In this document: in pieces, positions 33,728 to 43,352 of the stretch
Layout: every line of letters begins with the position of its first letter
Numbering within the stretch: the stretch's first letter is position 1
NCBI RefSeq assembly: GCF_010731295.1
Contig: NZ_AP022579.1
Location: 5,208,001 to 5,272,000, forward strand
DNA length: 64,000 nt
Direction of reading: 5' to 3'
DNA from: Mycolicibacterium boenickei
Lineage (GTDB): Bacteria > Actinomycetota > Actinomycetes > Mycobacteriales > Mycobacteriaceae
Notes under the pieces: model-generated
The model's database searches: none
What the model was told of the DNA's origin: nothing
The model's input: only the letters and a program-made list of their open reading frames with translations
Program-made: the position numbers and the translations under genes

Positions 33728-35704
33728 TCAGTGGTGGTGGCACGCCGCCGGCGGTGAGGGCGGAACATCCAGAGCCGGATTGCCGTCGAAGAATCCCACC
33801 GGTTTGAGCTTGAAGCCGGTGTAGTGGCACGGCATCACCGGCCAGTCCTCCGGGCAGACCACATGGTGGGCACCCACGGTGTACCAGAGCACGATGTCGG
33901 TGTTCTCCAGCGACGCGTCGTCAGCCACGTACTGCGGCAGCCCCTGCGCCTCGGCGCACTGATACATGTAGTCACCCGCGGCGTAGAGCTCCTTGGGGTC
34001 GTAGCGGGTGACCCACAGGTTGTGCTGGACGAACCGGGCCCGGTCGTAGATCACCGACCCTTCCTGCACCATCACCGGGACGATGTCCTTGGGCATCAGC
34101 TTGTAGCCCACCGGTGCGCCGAACTCGTTGAGCTTGGCGGGGTTGACCACCTTCCAGTACCGGCCCGTCGAATGCTCCCAGTCCCGGGCGCCGCCGGCCT
34201 CCGACGCGACCAGGGTGTCCCGGGTGATCCAGGCGTTGTGGTGCGGGTTGAGCTCCGGATCCGGCTCGGGCACCGAATCCACCTCGTACACACTGTTTGC
34301 CGGGCCGTCGACGCTCATGTCCATGCGAAAGTTGAAGAAGTGCTGGTGGTTGGGTCCGTACATCCCGGGCGCCACCATCTTGCCCCAGCGCGGCGTCTCG
34401 CCGTCGGGAATCGCACCGGTGGTCAGCACGCCGGTGAGTTTGACCTCCATCTCGATGGACGCATCGTTGTAGAAGTACCAGAAGAAGCCGTACTCGTAGT
34501 TGCCGACCGTGCAGATCATCGAGATCACCAGCCGCCGGGACCGGCGGACCTCGACCTCGCCGGTGCGGAAATCGGTGTGCTTCCAGGAGATCCCGTAGTC
34601 CTCCTCATGCATACAGATGGCGTTGGGGATGGTGACGGCGTTGCCGCTGGAATCGTTGACCGTGCCGTCGAAGTAGAAGATCTCGCCGAGACAGTCACAG
34701 CCAAGGGTCAACGGGTTGGCCGAGAAGCCCATCCCCACCTCGCCCATGTCGAAGACGTTCTTGTTCCAGTGCGTCGGCGACGAATCACCGTAGGGCACGA
34801 CCATTTCCGACAGTGCGGCGCGATACATGATGGGCCGGACCTCGCCACGGTCGGCGTAGGTCACCTCGTGCAGCACCAGGCCCTCGCGGGGGTTGAACCC
34901 GACCCGCAGCGACCATTTCTGCCAGGTGACGTTCCATCCGTCGACTTTGAAGCTGGGCCCGTGCGGCTGGGTGATGTCGATCGCCTTGACGTCGTCGCGA
35001 AACTGCGTGAACGCGGGTCGGTTGTCGGGCGTGAACATGAATTGCCCGGAGTAGTTGCCGGCCTTGGACGGCAAGGGGACCGCGCCGTGGTCCTCGATGT
35101 CGATGATCTCCATGCTGTCCAGGTCGAACGTCACGATGAGACCTTCGACGGGCCGCGCGTAGCCGTTCTCCGACGGTGCCGCGCGCATGAAGGTCAGCGG
35201 TCGGCAGATCAGCGGCGAGTTCTCGTAATGGTCCTGCGCGCCGTAGTAGCCGGCCGGCCACGGGTCGATCATCGCCAGGCTGAAGTCGGTGACCCCCCGC
35301 TTGCGCATGGCCTCCTGCCATCGCGGGTCGTCGCGCACCTTCTCCTCCACCCCCGTCATGTGTTCGACGAGATAGGACGGGAACCGGCCGGGAATCGGGG
35401 TCCACGAGTCGATCACCCTCGCGTCGAGGTCGACGACAGCCTCGTAGATCAGCTTGGCGGCACCGTCGTACATCGTCACGAACGCCTGACGCGGCACCTC
35501 GGCCTCCCCCGCGAACGACAACGCGGCAGTCTTGGCCGGCTCGGCCAGCTGAATCATCACGAACTTCAACGTCGGTGTGGCGTAGGCCGATTCGCTGATC
35601 ACGGCAGCGGCCGCCTCGATCTCGGCCCCGGTCAGTGGGTCGAGCGGATAGCGGCCGGCGACATCGGTGGACTCGGTCGGCACCAGGGTGCTGTCCATGG
35701 TCAT
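33728..35704 (-). CDS. Copper-containing primary-amine oxidase (tyramine-oxidase-like)
   Basis: The 658-residue enzyme oxidises primary amines to aldehydes, releasing ammonia and peroxide. The Tyr that becomes the TPQ cofactor is in TVGNYEY, copper ligands are HQHFF and the His of MPCHYTG, and the channel Asp region is present in FDMGEVG. No signal peptide is seen. ATG 35704 overlaps the permease stop as ATGA, so uptake and oxidation are coupled. The chain ends in CHHH. Confidence 0.93.
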   Translation of the reverse strand: MTMDSTLVPTESTDVAGRYPLDPLTGAEIEAAAAVISESAYATPTLKFVMIQLAEPAKTAALSFAGEAEVPRQAFVTMYDGAAKLIYEAVVDLDARVIDSWTPIPGRFPSYLVEHMTGVEEKVRDDPRWQEAMRKRGVTDFSLAMIDPWPAGYYGAQDHYENSPLICRPLTFMRAAPSENGYARPVEGLIVTFDLDSMEIIDIEDHGAVPLPSKAGNYSGQFMFTPDNRPAFTQFRDDVKAIDITQPHGPSFKVDGWNVTWQKWSLRVGFNPREGLVLHEVTYADRGEVRPIMYRAALSEMVVPYGDSSPTHWNKNVFDMGEVGMGFSANPLTLGCDCLGEIFYFDGTVNDSSGNAVTIPNAICMHEEDYGISWKHTDFRTGEVEVRRSRRLVISMICTVGNYEYGFFWYFYNDASIEMEVKLTGVLTTGAIPDGETPRWGKMVAPGMYGPNHQHFFNFRMDMSVDGPANSVYEVDSVPEPDPELNPHHNAWITRDTLVASEAGGARDWEHSTGRYWKVVNPAKLNEFGAPVGYKLMPKDIVPVMVQEGSVIYDRARFVQHNLWVTRYDPKELYAAGDYMYQCAEAQGLPQYVADDASLENTDIVLWYTVGAHHVVCPEDWPVMPCHYTGFKLKPVGFFDGNPALDVPPSPPAACHHH

Positions 35705-37263
35705 CGGGGAAGATCCTCCTTGGTTGCAGTCGAGTCGTCGGCGGTGAGGTCGAACACGGCGAGGTGGGCCAGCGCATCCTCCTGCGAGACCTTGTGCGCC
35801 GAGCGGCGGCCGAAGATGTAGACCACCAGCCCGAGTGCGAACATGCCGATGCTGATGCTGCCGACCCACTTCATCCACTCGGCATCCCCGACCCCGGCAC
35901 TGGTGAGCCATGATTTCGCGAACGAGTAGTAGACCCCGCCGATGGTGCCGAGGGTGCCGACGATCACGGTGATCCAGACGCCGACCATGCCGCCGGGGAT
36001 GCGCCAGAAGGCCTCGTTCGCATAGCGATCCGCGTACTTCTTGCGAGCGATGACGACCGGGATCAGAAAGAAGAAGCCGGACAGCAGCCACACGGTCGAC
36101 AGGCCGCCCTGGAGGAAGATCGTCGTGTTGACCAGGCTGCTCTGCGAGTACAGGCCGACGATGAGCAGCGACGAGATGACCCCCTGGATCAGGATGGCGG
36201 ACACCGGATTACGGGTGCGCGGATTGAGATGGGTGAAGATGCGCGGCAGGTGCCGCTCCAGCCCGGAGACGAAGATCAACCGTGAGTAGGCCACCTGATA
36301 CGTCATCAACGCGACGATGATGATCAAGGCGAGTACGACCGCGCAGATCTCCATCAGCCCGGGGAATCCCGCGACGTCCAGCATGCCGATGACACCCGTC
36401 ACGGCGTCGATCTCCGCAGTGGGCAACGCCATCATCGTGCCCAGCGTCGTCAGCAGATAGATGGCGACCAGCGCCGTCGAACCCCAGAGGATCATTCGCG
36501 GGCCGCTCTTGCGCACCGACAGGAACTCCGCACCCATGTTGTACGGCGTCTCCACACCGAGCAGGTAGAGCAGCACGGTGCCGTACAGGAAGCCCGATAC
36601 CGCGAAGTTGGGAATCGTCGCCTCGGACCAACTGAACGGCGTCGCCGAACCGTGCTTCACAGCGAAGAGCACCCCCGAGATGAAGATCGTCAGGGCGAGG
36701 ATGCCGAACACGACGAAGACGACGTTCATTATCCGTTGATTGGCGGCCAGCTTCGCCAGTGCCAATCCGACGACCGTCCACAGGATCACCAATTGCAGGA
36801 TGACGCTCGTCATCACCCCGAGCTCGGTATGGAAGGCCAACAACAGGAATGAGAGGACCACCGCGGGCGATGACGCGGCATTGAGGATCACCGGCACCCA
36901 CGACAGGTAGCCGCCGATGAAGCCCCAGGTCTCCCCCATCGTCCGGGTGGCCCAGATGTAGACACCGCCCTGCCCGGGCCACAGGTTGCCGAGTTCCACC
37001 ACGGCCATGCCGGCCGGGACCAGGAACGTGAGGATGCCCAGCACCCACATGGGGATGGCGGTCCACCCTCCAGTCGCCATCACCGAAGAGCCGGTGATCC
37101 AACAGATGATGAAGACGTAGGCCGCGGTCAGGCCGAAGGTGCTCATCACCTTGGGCAGGATCTGTTCGGGGACCAGCTCGGTGGTCATCAGCTTGTCACG
37201 CTCTGACGGCGCCGCGGCCTCGGTCGGATTGCTCCTCGCGTGCGCGGTCAGTTCTTGTGTCAT
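35701..37263 (-). CDS. APC-family amino acid/amine permease
   Basis: The 520-residue transporter has about twelve membrane helices and an N-terminal hydrophilic stretch of about 35 residues. GQGGVYIWATRTMGETWGF fits the APC superfamily. Its stop overlaps the amine oxidase start, so it most likely imports the amine that the oxidase consumes. Nothing in the sequence defines the exact substrate. Confidence 0.88.
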   Translation of the reverse strand: MTQELTAHARSNPTEAAAPSERDKLMTTELVPEQILPKVMSTFGLTAAYVFIICWITGSSVMATGGWTAIPMWVLGILTFLVPAGMAVVELGNLWPGQGGVYIWATRTMGETWGFIGGYLSWVPVILNAASSPAVVLSFLLLAFHTELGVMTSVILQLVILWTVVGLALAKLAANQRIMNVVFVVFGILALTIFISGVLFAVKHGSATPFSWSEATIPNFAVSGFLYGTVLLYLLGVETPYNMGAEFLSVRKSGPRMILWGSTALVAIYLLTTLGTMMALPTAEIDAVTGVIGMLDVAGFPGLMEICAVVLALIIIVALMTYQVAYSRLIFVSGLERHLPRIFTHLNPRTRNPVSAILIQGVISSLLIVGLYSQSSLVNTTIFLQGGLSTVWLLSGFFFLIPVVIARKKYADRYANEAFWRIPGGMVGVWITVIVGTLGTIGGVYYSFAKSWLTSAGVGDAEWMKWVGSISIGMFALGLVVYIFGRRSAHKVSQEDALAHLAVFDLTADDSTATKEDLPR

Positions 37264-37289
37264 TTGAGTCGTCTCCCAATACCGTTGAT

Positions 37290-38018
37290 TCAGCTGAGGA
37301 TTTGTCCGTCTCGCATCCGGACGACACGGCTCGCTTCATCGGCCACCGTGGGATCGTGGGTGCTTGCGACGACCGTGACGCCCAATGTCGAGCACAGGTC
37401 ACGCAGCATGCGCACCACCGTCTCCCCCGTGCGGTGGTCGAGGTTGGCCGTCGGCTCGTCGGCCAGTACCAAGGTCGGGCTGCTGATCAGCGACCGCGCG
37501 ATCGCGGTGCGCTGCTGTTCCCCACCCGACATCTTCGTGGGCTGGTGGTGCACCCGGTGCCCGAGGCCCACCAGCTCGAGCAGTTCGGTTGCGCGCTTGC
37601 GCAACGACTTCCGGTCGTACGGCTCGAACATCAGCGGTAGCTCGACGTTCTCGACCGCGGACAGGAACGGGATCAGGTTGTAGCTCTGGAAGATGAAGCC
37701 GATGGTGTCGTGCCGCAGGGCGGCGAACTGGCTCTCCGTCAACTGTGCGGTGTCCCGTCCGCTGATCGTGACGGTGCCCTTGGTCGGACGGTCCAGCCCG
37801 CCGATGATGTTGAGCAGCGTGGACTTTCCGCTACCGCTCGGTCCCATCAGGCAGACGAACTCCCCCGGCATCACCTGGAGTTCGGCGGCGACGAGGGCCT
37901 TGACCACCTCGTCGCCGAGCTTGTGCAGTTTCCATACGTCGCTGACCTCGATGACCGGCTTCCTGACCGGGTCGGCGTGCTCCGGTGCGGCAGCGGCGGT
38001 GTCGTGAAGTGCGGTCAT
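37290..38018 (-). CDS. ABC transporter ATP-binding protein (MacB/LolD type)
   Basis: The 242-residue ATPase has Walker A GPSGSGKST, signature MSGGEQQR, Walker B LVLADEPT and the H-loop in ASTHDP. The ANLDHRTGE segment is typical of the LolD/MacB/FtsE subclass that works with FtsX-type permeases; two such permeases are encoded just upstream, 7 bp and then a GTGA overlap apart. It likely drives efflux or lipoprotein/lipid handling. Confidence 0.92.
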   Translation of the reverse strand: MTALHDTAAAAPEHADPVRKPVIEVSDVWKLHKLGDEVVKALVAAELQVMPGEFVCLMGPSGSGKSTLLNIIGGLDRPTKGTVTISGRDTAQLTESQFAALRHDTIGFIFQSYNLIPFLSAVENVELPLMFEPYDRKSLRKRATELLELVGLGHRVHHQPTKMSGGEQQRTAIARSLISSPTLVLADEPTANLDHRTGETVVRMLRDLCSTLGVTVVASTHDPTVADEASRVVRMRDGQILS

Positions 38019-38025
38019 GTTCGGC

Positions 38026-38592
38026 TCAGCCTCCCGAGGTCAGGGATCGAATGGGTGGACGTGATGCGGCGTTGAAGGTGGGTACGAAACTCGTTGCGAC
38101 CGCGGCCGCGACGCTGACCGCGACGGCGATCGCCGCGCCGACCGCCAACCCGGAGTAGGACACCCCGGTGGGCGCCAGGCCCACCAGAGCGACCACGACC
38201 CCGGTGACACCTGCGCAGACCGCACCGAGCAGCGAGCCGAGCACAGCGGCCACCACCGGTTCGACGAGGAGAGCGGCGATCACGGGCGCGCGGGGTATGC
38301 CGTTGGCTCCCAGCACCCCGAGTTCACGGGTACGGTGCGCCACGGTGCGGGTGGTGGCCACCGCGACTTCGACCACCCCGACCAGCAGCACGGTGACGGC
38401 GATCAGGATCACCGCCCGGTTGATCTCCTCGGCATGCCCCAGTGCCGCCGACTGCGCACGGATCCCCGACGACATGCCGAATACCAGCACCACCAGGAAG
38501 GCTCCGGTGGCAGTGGTCACCACTGGCAGCACCATCTCGCGGATCCGCCGCCGGGCGGACAGCCAGCCGTAGGCCAGCCCCTTGCTGTTCAC
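38026..38592 (-). CDS. Short FtsX-like permease
   Basis: The 188-residue protein has four predicted membrane helices and the RELGVLGANG motif of FtsX/MacB permeases. It is about half the usual MacB-permease length, lacking the large extracytoplasmic domain. Its GTG overlaps the stop of the longer permease as GTGA, so the two probably form a heterodimer. Confidence 0.8.
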   Translation of the reverse strand: MNSKGLAYGWLSARRRIREMVLPVVTTATGAFLVVLVFGMSSGIRAQSAALGHAEEINRAVILIAVTVLLVGVVEVAVATTRTVAHRTRELGVLGANGIPRAPVIAALLVEPVVAAVLGSLLGAVCAGVTGVVVALVGLAPTGVSYSGLAVGAAIAVAVSVAAAVATSFVPTFNAASRPPIRSLTSGG

Positions 38593-39779
38593 CTTGCCCC
38601 CAGGAGGTCGACCGGACGTTGCTGCAGCAGCCGATGCACGGGCACCAGGGCGCCGACGATCGCCATCGCCGGCAGGAACGCAGCCACCATTCCGGCCGCC
38701 TGGGCCCATGCGGTCAGCGTGGCGATCTCCGGAATCACCAGTGCCACAGCGATTCCCGCACCCACCACACCGACCGTGTAGGCCGCCACGAAGACGATCG
38801 CCGATTCGACCAGGAAGAAGTACAGCACCTCGTCGGCGAGGCCGATGCTGCTCATGATCCCGAATTCGCGTTTGCGTTCGGCGACGGCGGCCAGGAAGGA
38901 CGAGACCGCGATGACGAATCCCAGAGCCAACCCGATTGTGGAGATCAGGCCCAGCGTCGAGCCGGTGACCTGCCCCGAGAACAGCGCCGAGAACTTCTGC
39001 TCGAAGCTCAGCGGACCCGAACCGCCGACCGTGTCGTAGATCAGCCCGTGACCGCCGGACTCCGGCTGCACCGACGGGTCGGCCGTGGCCGGTAACCCTA
39101 CGGCCGCGCCGAAAGTCTGGCCCAGGTCGCGGCGGTGCTCGCCGCCCGGCGGCGCCGTCACCGTCCACCAGCCGTTGTCGCCTACGAGGAGCCGTGCCAA
39201 CGCGGGCGCCACGGTCATCGACTCCCCTGGCCCCGAGACCCTCGCGGTGAGCGGCAGAGCTCCCACGTCGATCACCTCTCCGGACGCGACCCCCAACCGG
39301 CCGGCCAGACCGGAGCCCAAAACCGCCTCACCAGAAGACACTTCGTCGCTGCCGCGTAGCGATACCGCGGCGCCGTCGATCACCGTCACGCCGGAGATCG
39401 TCATCCGGCCGTGCCAGCCGTCTGGCAGGTCGAACGCCGGCGGCGGCCCATCGGCAACCAGGGCGCGGGCCTCGTTGTCATAGTGCACCCCGGCGGCCGG
39501 CACCACCCACAACTGGGCGTCACCCAGTACGTCGACGACCGAATCAGCCCCGGTGATCGCAAAGCTCGCCGAGATGGTGCGCACCACGGTGACGCAGGCA
39601 ATGGCCAGCGCGATCCCGAGCACCGACAACACAAACCGTTCAGGCCGGCGACGAATGTTGGCCAGCGCGAATCGAATCAGGCACCAGAATGTGCCTCCGG
39701 TCCGCACCGCTGTCGCGATCTCCGGCGATCGACGGGCCGTGGATGCTTGAGACGACGGTATCGAAGCTACGGTCTCCAC
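38589..39779 (-). CDS. FtsX-like ABC permease with extracytoplasmic domain
   Basis: The 396-residue permease has one N-terminal helix after FALANIRRRPERF, a roughly 200-residue extracytoplasmic MacB-PCD-like domain, and three C-terminal helices including KREFGIMSSIG. It forms a transporter with the short permease and ATPase that follow. The assigned GTG start lies in the centre of a 15-bp palindrome (39773-39787), so repression at the start is possible, or the true start is further in. Confidence 0.82.
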   Translation of the reverse strand: METVASIPSSQASTARRSPEIATAVRTGGTFWCLIRFALANIRRRPERFVLSVLGIALAIACVTVVRTISASFAITGADSVVDVLGDAQLWVVPAAGVHYDNEARALVADGPPPAFDLPDGWHGRMTISGVTVIDGAAVSLRGSDEVSSGEAVLGSGLAGRLGVASGEVIDVGALPLTARVSGPGESMTVAPALARLLVGDNGWWTVTAPPGGEHRRDLGQTFGAAVGLPATADPSVQPESGGHGLIYDTVGGSGPLSFEQKFSALFSGQVTGSTLGLISTIGLALGFVIAVSSFLAAVAERKREFGIMSSIGLADEVLYFFLVESAIVFVAAYTVGVVGAGIAVALVIPEIATLTAWAQAAGMVAAFLPAMAIVGALVPVHRLLQQRPVDLLGAR

Positions 39780-39787
39780 AGTGGAGA
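39773..39787. promoter_or_regulatory. 15-bp palindrome over the permease start
   Basis: TCTCCAC-A-GTGGAGA is a perfect 7-bp dyad covering the GTG start of the ABC permease operon. It could be an operator. Confidence 0.35.
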
Positions 39788-39924
39788 ATGCTGCGAGCCG
39801 TGTGTTTCACCCGAAGCAGCTCGCGGTGTCACGCGAGTTAACACCCACCGATGGGCGTTACGTCATGATGTCGCCCTCACAACGGATTTCGTCGCCGTCC
39901 TCCGTAGACGGCTTCAAAATCAAC

Positions 39925-41406
39925 CTACTTCACCGCTTTTCGCGCCCGTTTGCGTGGCGCCGGCGCGGGATCCTGAATCCGCGGCCAGGGCCTGGCCTCC
40001 TCGAGCTCGTAGGCCAGTTCCAACAGCAGCGCTTCGCGACCGCGGGTCGTCGACAGCATCATCCCTGCGGGCAGGCCGCTCGCCGTCTGGGCCAGGGGCA
40101 GCGAGATCGCCGGGTCCCCGGTGGCGTTCTGCAACGGGGTGAAGGCCACCCAGCCCAGCAGCCGGTCGATGATCTGGTCGTAGTCCGCCGTCGGGTCGAG
40201 CCGGCCGATCTCCAGGGTGGGCTCGGCCAGGGTCGGCATGAGCACCGCGTCATAACTGTTCGACAGGTGCTCGGTGATCCGCCGGGACCGCGCCAGCCGG
40301 GCGATCGCCGCCGGGACCCGATACAGGTTGCGAGAGGCATGATGCTCCAGACCGAGGGTCAGGTTGTCGAGCTTGGCGCGGTCGAAACTCGGGCCGAAGG
40401 ATCGCTTCCCGCCGCGCACGAGCGCGTACGCCAGGAACGCCCAGTAGAGCAGGAAATCGTCCTTGAACCGGGCCTGGACCGGATTGCCGATCACCGTGAT
40501 CTGGTGGCCGAGCTCCTCGAGCAGTGCCGCGGTCTTGTGGGTCAGCTCGGTCATCTCGACACCGGCGTCGTGCACGACGGACTGCGTGCACACCGCGATA
40601 CGCAGGCGCTGTTTGCCGGGGCGGCTGACATCGCCGATCGGCGGCAGCTTGGGGTTGCGGTAGACGCGTTCCATCTCCCGCAGCAGTGCGGCGGTGTCAC
40701 GCACCGACCGGGTGAGCACCCCGTCGGACACGATCCGCAGCGGCATCATCCGCATGTCCTTGTCCTGCGGCAGGCGGCCTCGCGTGGGCTTGAGCCCGAC
40801 CAACCCGTTGCAGGCGGCAGGGATCCGGATCGAGCCGCCACCGTCGTTGGCGTGGGCAATGGGGACCACCCCCGACGCGACGAAGGCCCCGGAACCTGAC
40901 GAGGAGGCGCCCGCGGTGTAGGCGGGGTTCCACGGGTTGCGGACCGGCCCGAGTCGCGGATGCTCGCACGACGCGCTGAAGCCGAACTCCGAGAGCCGGG
41001 TCTTGCCCAGCGGCACCAGACCCGTGGCCAGGTAGGCCCGGGCGAAGTCGCCGTTGGCCGGTTCCGGCCGGGGTTCCCACGCGTCGGTGCCGCGCATGGT
41101 CGGCATCCCCGCGACCGCGGCGTTGTCCTTGACGAAGGTCGGAACACCGTCGAAGAACCCGCCGTAGCTGCTGGGTGCGGCGCCGCGGGCGTGAGCCCGG
41201 TCGAAGGCTTCGAAAGCCAGACCGTTGAGGGTCGGATTGACCGCCTCGACCCGCGCGATGGCCGCCTCGATCAGGTCGGCTGCCGATACCCGCCCGGCCC
41301 GCAGTTCCTCCACCAGACCGACGGCGTCATGCTCGCCGAGGGCATCGTCGCCGAAGGCGCTCAGGCGAGTCGGGGCTTTGCGTGCGGGGCGCGGACTGCT
41401 GGTCAC
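39925..41406 (-). CDS. amiC: Amidase (amidase-signature family)
   Basis: The 493-residue enzyme has the Ser-Ser-Lys triad of the amidase signature family: Lys in VKDNAAVAG, the Gly/Ser-rich GASSSGSGAFVASG with the cis-Ser, and GGSIRIPA with the nucleophile. It hydrolyses carboxamides to acids and ammonia. Position beside tsf/rpsB and similarity to Rv2888c support amiC. An LLM oxidoreductase is inserted between it and tsf. Confidence 0.9.
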   Translation of the reverse strand: MTSSPRPARKAPTRLSAFGDDALGEHDAVGLVEELRAGRVSAADLIEAAIARVEAVNPTLNGLAFEAFDRAHARGAAPSSYGGFFDGVPTFVKDNAAVAGMPTMRGTDAWEPRPEPANGDFARAYLATGLVPLGKTRLSEFGFSASCEHPRLGPVRNPWNPAYTAGASSSGSGAFVASGVVPIAHANDGGGSIRIPAACNGLVGLKPTRGRLPQDKDMRMMPLRIVSDGVLTRSVRDTAALLREMERVYRNPKLPPIGDVSRPGKQRLRIAVCTQSVVHDAGVEMTELTHKTAALLEELGHQITVIGNPVQARFKDDFLLYWAFLAYALVRGGKRSFGPSFDRAKLDNLTLGLEHHASRNLYRVPAAIARLARSRRITEHLSNSYDAVLMPTLAEPTLEIGRLDPTADYDQIIDRLLGWVAFTPLQNATGDPAISLPLAQTASGLPAGMMLSTTRGREALLLELAYELEEARPWPRIQDPAPAPRKRARKAVK

Positions 41407-41428
41407 GCTGCGACGCTAGCAGCCGACA

Positions 41429-42283
41429 TCACTGTGTCCGAGCCACGCTCTGCAGCGCGGCCAGATGCTCATCGACTGTCCGCAGGCCCGCGCCCATGGT
41501 GTTCACCGTGACGTGGGTGGCTCCGGCATCGGCCCATGCCGCGATGTCCGCCGCCGTCTGGTCCGGATCACCGGCCCAGCTCACGCGGCCCTCCATCCCG
41601 ATGGTCGCCGGATCTCGTTCGGCGGAAACGGCGGCCCGCTCGACGCGGGCCCTGGCGTCTTCGAGCTCAGCGCCGGGGCCGACCATGGGGAACCAACCGT
41701 CGCCCAGCCGCCCGGCCCGCTCCAGGGCCCGGGCGGAGGCCGCTCCGAACCACACCGGGATGGGCCGCTGCACCGGCAACGGCGCCAGGCCGGCGCCGGT
41801 CACCCGGTGGTAGCGGCCCTCGAACGTGACCGACGATTCGGTCCACAGCCGACGCATCAGCTCGACCTGCTCCTCGGACCGCTTGCCTCGGTTACCGAAA
41901 TCCTCGCCGAGCGCCTCGTACTCGACCGCGTTCCAGCCCAGGCCGACGCCAAGGCGCAGCCGCCCACCGGTGAGCAGGTCGACCTCGGCTGCCTGCTTGG
42001 CCACCAGTACCGCTTGACGCTGCGGCAGGATGACCACCCCGGTCACCAACTCCAGCGACGTGACGGCGGCCAGGTAACCGAACATCACCATGGGCTCGTG
42101 GAAGGTGGTGTACAGGTCGTAGGGCCCCGCCCAGTCGCGGTGGACGGCCGGATCAGCGCCGACGACATGGTCGTAGGCCAGGATGTGGGTGAAGCCCAGC
42201 TCCTCGACACGCTGGCCGTATGCGCGCACAGCCCCCGGATCTCCGCCGAGTTCCGTCTGTGGAAACACCACACCTACGCGCAT
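41429..42283 (-). CDS. LLM-class F420-dependent oxidoreductase
   Basis: The 284-residue TIM-barrel protein is a luciferase-like, F420-dependent oxidoreductase. Seen: MRVGVVFPQTELGGD start, TGVVILPQRQAVLVAKQAAEVD, and LGVGLGWNAVEYEALG. ATG 42283 is preceded by GGAGGTG at good spacing. It lies 22 bp before amiC on the same strand and is probably cotranscribed. Substrate unknown. Confidence 0.88.
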   Translation of the reverse strand: MRVGVVFPQTELGGDPGAVRAYGQRVEELGFTHILAYDHVVGADPAVHRDWAGPYDLYTTFHEPMVMFGYLAAVTSLELVTGVVILPQRQAVLVAKQAAEVDLLTGGRLRLGVGLGWNAVEYEALGEDFGNRGKRSEEQVELMRRLWTESSVTFEGRYHRVTGAGLAPLPVQRPIPVWFGAASARALERAGRLGDGWFPMVGPGAELEDARARVERAAVSAERDPATIGMEGRVSWAGDPDQTAADIAAWADAGATHVTVNTMGAGLRTVDEHLAALQSVARTQ

Positions 42284-42400
42284 GTCACCTCCAACACCAC
42301 TCCCCAACCCATTCGTACCTGCCACACTCCCACATCGGCAAAGCCGCTCGCCCCCGCGTGAGCAACTACCCGGCACCGACCGGGTCACGAATGAACAAAA

Positions 42401-42437
42401 CCCCGCGCTTTCCGGGATCGCCGGAATGAGCGCGGGG
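42401..42437 (-). terminator. Intrinsic terminator of the rpsB-tsf operon
   Basis: CCCCGCGCT (42401-42409) pairs with AGCGCGGGG (42429-42437), with inner CCGG/CCGG pairing. On the minus strand the stem is followed by TTTTGTTC, a rare true U-tract for this genome. It lies 69 bp after the tsf stop. Confidence 0.85.
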
Positions 42438-42505
42438 CTTTGCAGCGGGCGGCGACGGCCGAGCCGTCAATCGGGTGTGATGTGCCGCCCGAGTCTTCTG
42501 GTGGG

Positions 42506-43333
42506 TTAGGCCTGGCCGACCTCGAACCGCACGAAGCGGGTCACGGTGACGCCGGCCTCGTCCAGCAGTGCCTTGACGGTCTTCTTGTTGTCGGACACCG
42601 ACGGCTGGTCCAGCAGCACGACATCCTTGTAGAAGCCGGTGACGCGACCTTCGATGATCTTGGGCAGCGCCTGCTCGGGCTTGCCCTCTTCCTTCGCGGT
42701 CTCCTCGGCGATACGCCGCTCGTTGGCGACGATGTCGGCCGGGACGTCCTCACGGGTGAGGTACTTGGCCTTGAGCGCAGCGATCTGCAGAGCGACCGCG
42801 TGAGCGGCCTCCTTGCCCTTCTCCGCGTCCCCGGCGGTGTACTCGACCAGCACGCCGACGGCCGGCGGCAGGTCCGCGGCACGCTTGTGCAGGTAGGTCT
42901 CGACCGTGCCGTCGAAGTAGGCCGCGCGACGCAGCTCCAGCTTCTCACCGATCTTGGCGGACAGGTCCGCGATGGCCTGCTCGACCGTGGCGTCTCCGAC
43001 CTTGGCGGCCTTGAGGGCATCCGCGTCGCTCACCTTCGCGGCTGCCGCGGCGGCCACGACCTGGTTGGCGAGCTCCTGGAATTCGGCGTTCTTGGCGACG
43101 AAGTCGGTCTCGGAGTTCAGCTCGATGAGAGCGCCGTCCTTGGCCGCGACCAGGCCCTCGGCAGTGGCACGCTCAGCGCGCTTGCCGACGTCCTTGGCGC
43201 CCTTGATGCGGAGCAACTCGACGGCCTTGTCGAAATCGCCGTCCGACTCGGCCAGCGCGTTCTTGCAGTCCATCATGCCGGAGCCGGTCAGTTCCCGAAG
43301 GCGCTTGACGTCAGCAGCGGTGTAGTTAGCCAT
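42506..43333 (-). CDS. tsf: Elongation factor Ts
   Basis: The 275-residue EF-Ts recharges EF-Tu with GTP. Seen: the N-terminal [20 protein letters not shown], the core [14 protein letters not shown], and the coiled-coil/C-terminal domain. It follows rpsB by 19 bp, as in other bacteria, and ends before an intrinsic terminator. Confidence 0.97.
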   Translation of the reverse strand: MANYTAADVKRLRELTGSGMMDCKNALAESDGDFDKAVELLRIKGAKDVGKRAERATAEGLVAAKDGALIELNSETDFVAKNAEFQELANQVVAAAAAAKVSDADALKAAKVGDATVEQAIADLSAKIGEKLELRRAAYFDGTVETYLHKRAADLPPAVGVLVEYTAGDAEKGKEAAHAVALQIAALKAKYLTREDVPADIVANERRIAEETAKEEGKPEQALPKIIEGRVTGFYKDVVLLDQPSVSDNKKTVKALLDEAGVTVTRFVRFEVGQA

Positions 43334-43352
43334 TTAAAGACTTCTCCTGGAA

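Noticed and set aside
35705..36091. N-terminal extension of the amine oxidase
   Set aside because: It lies within the permease gene; the ATGA overlap at 35701-35704 gives the expected family start.
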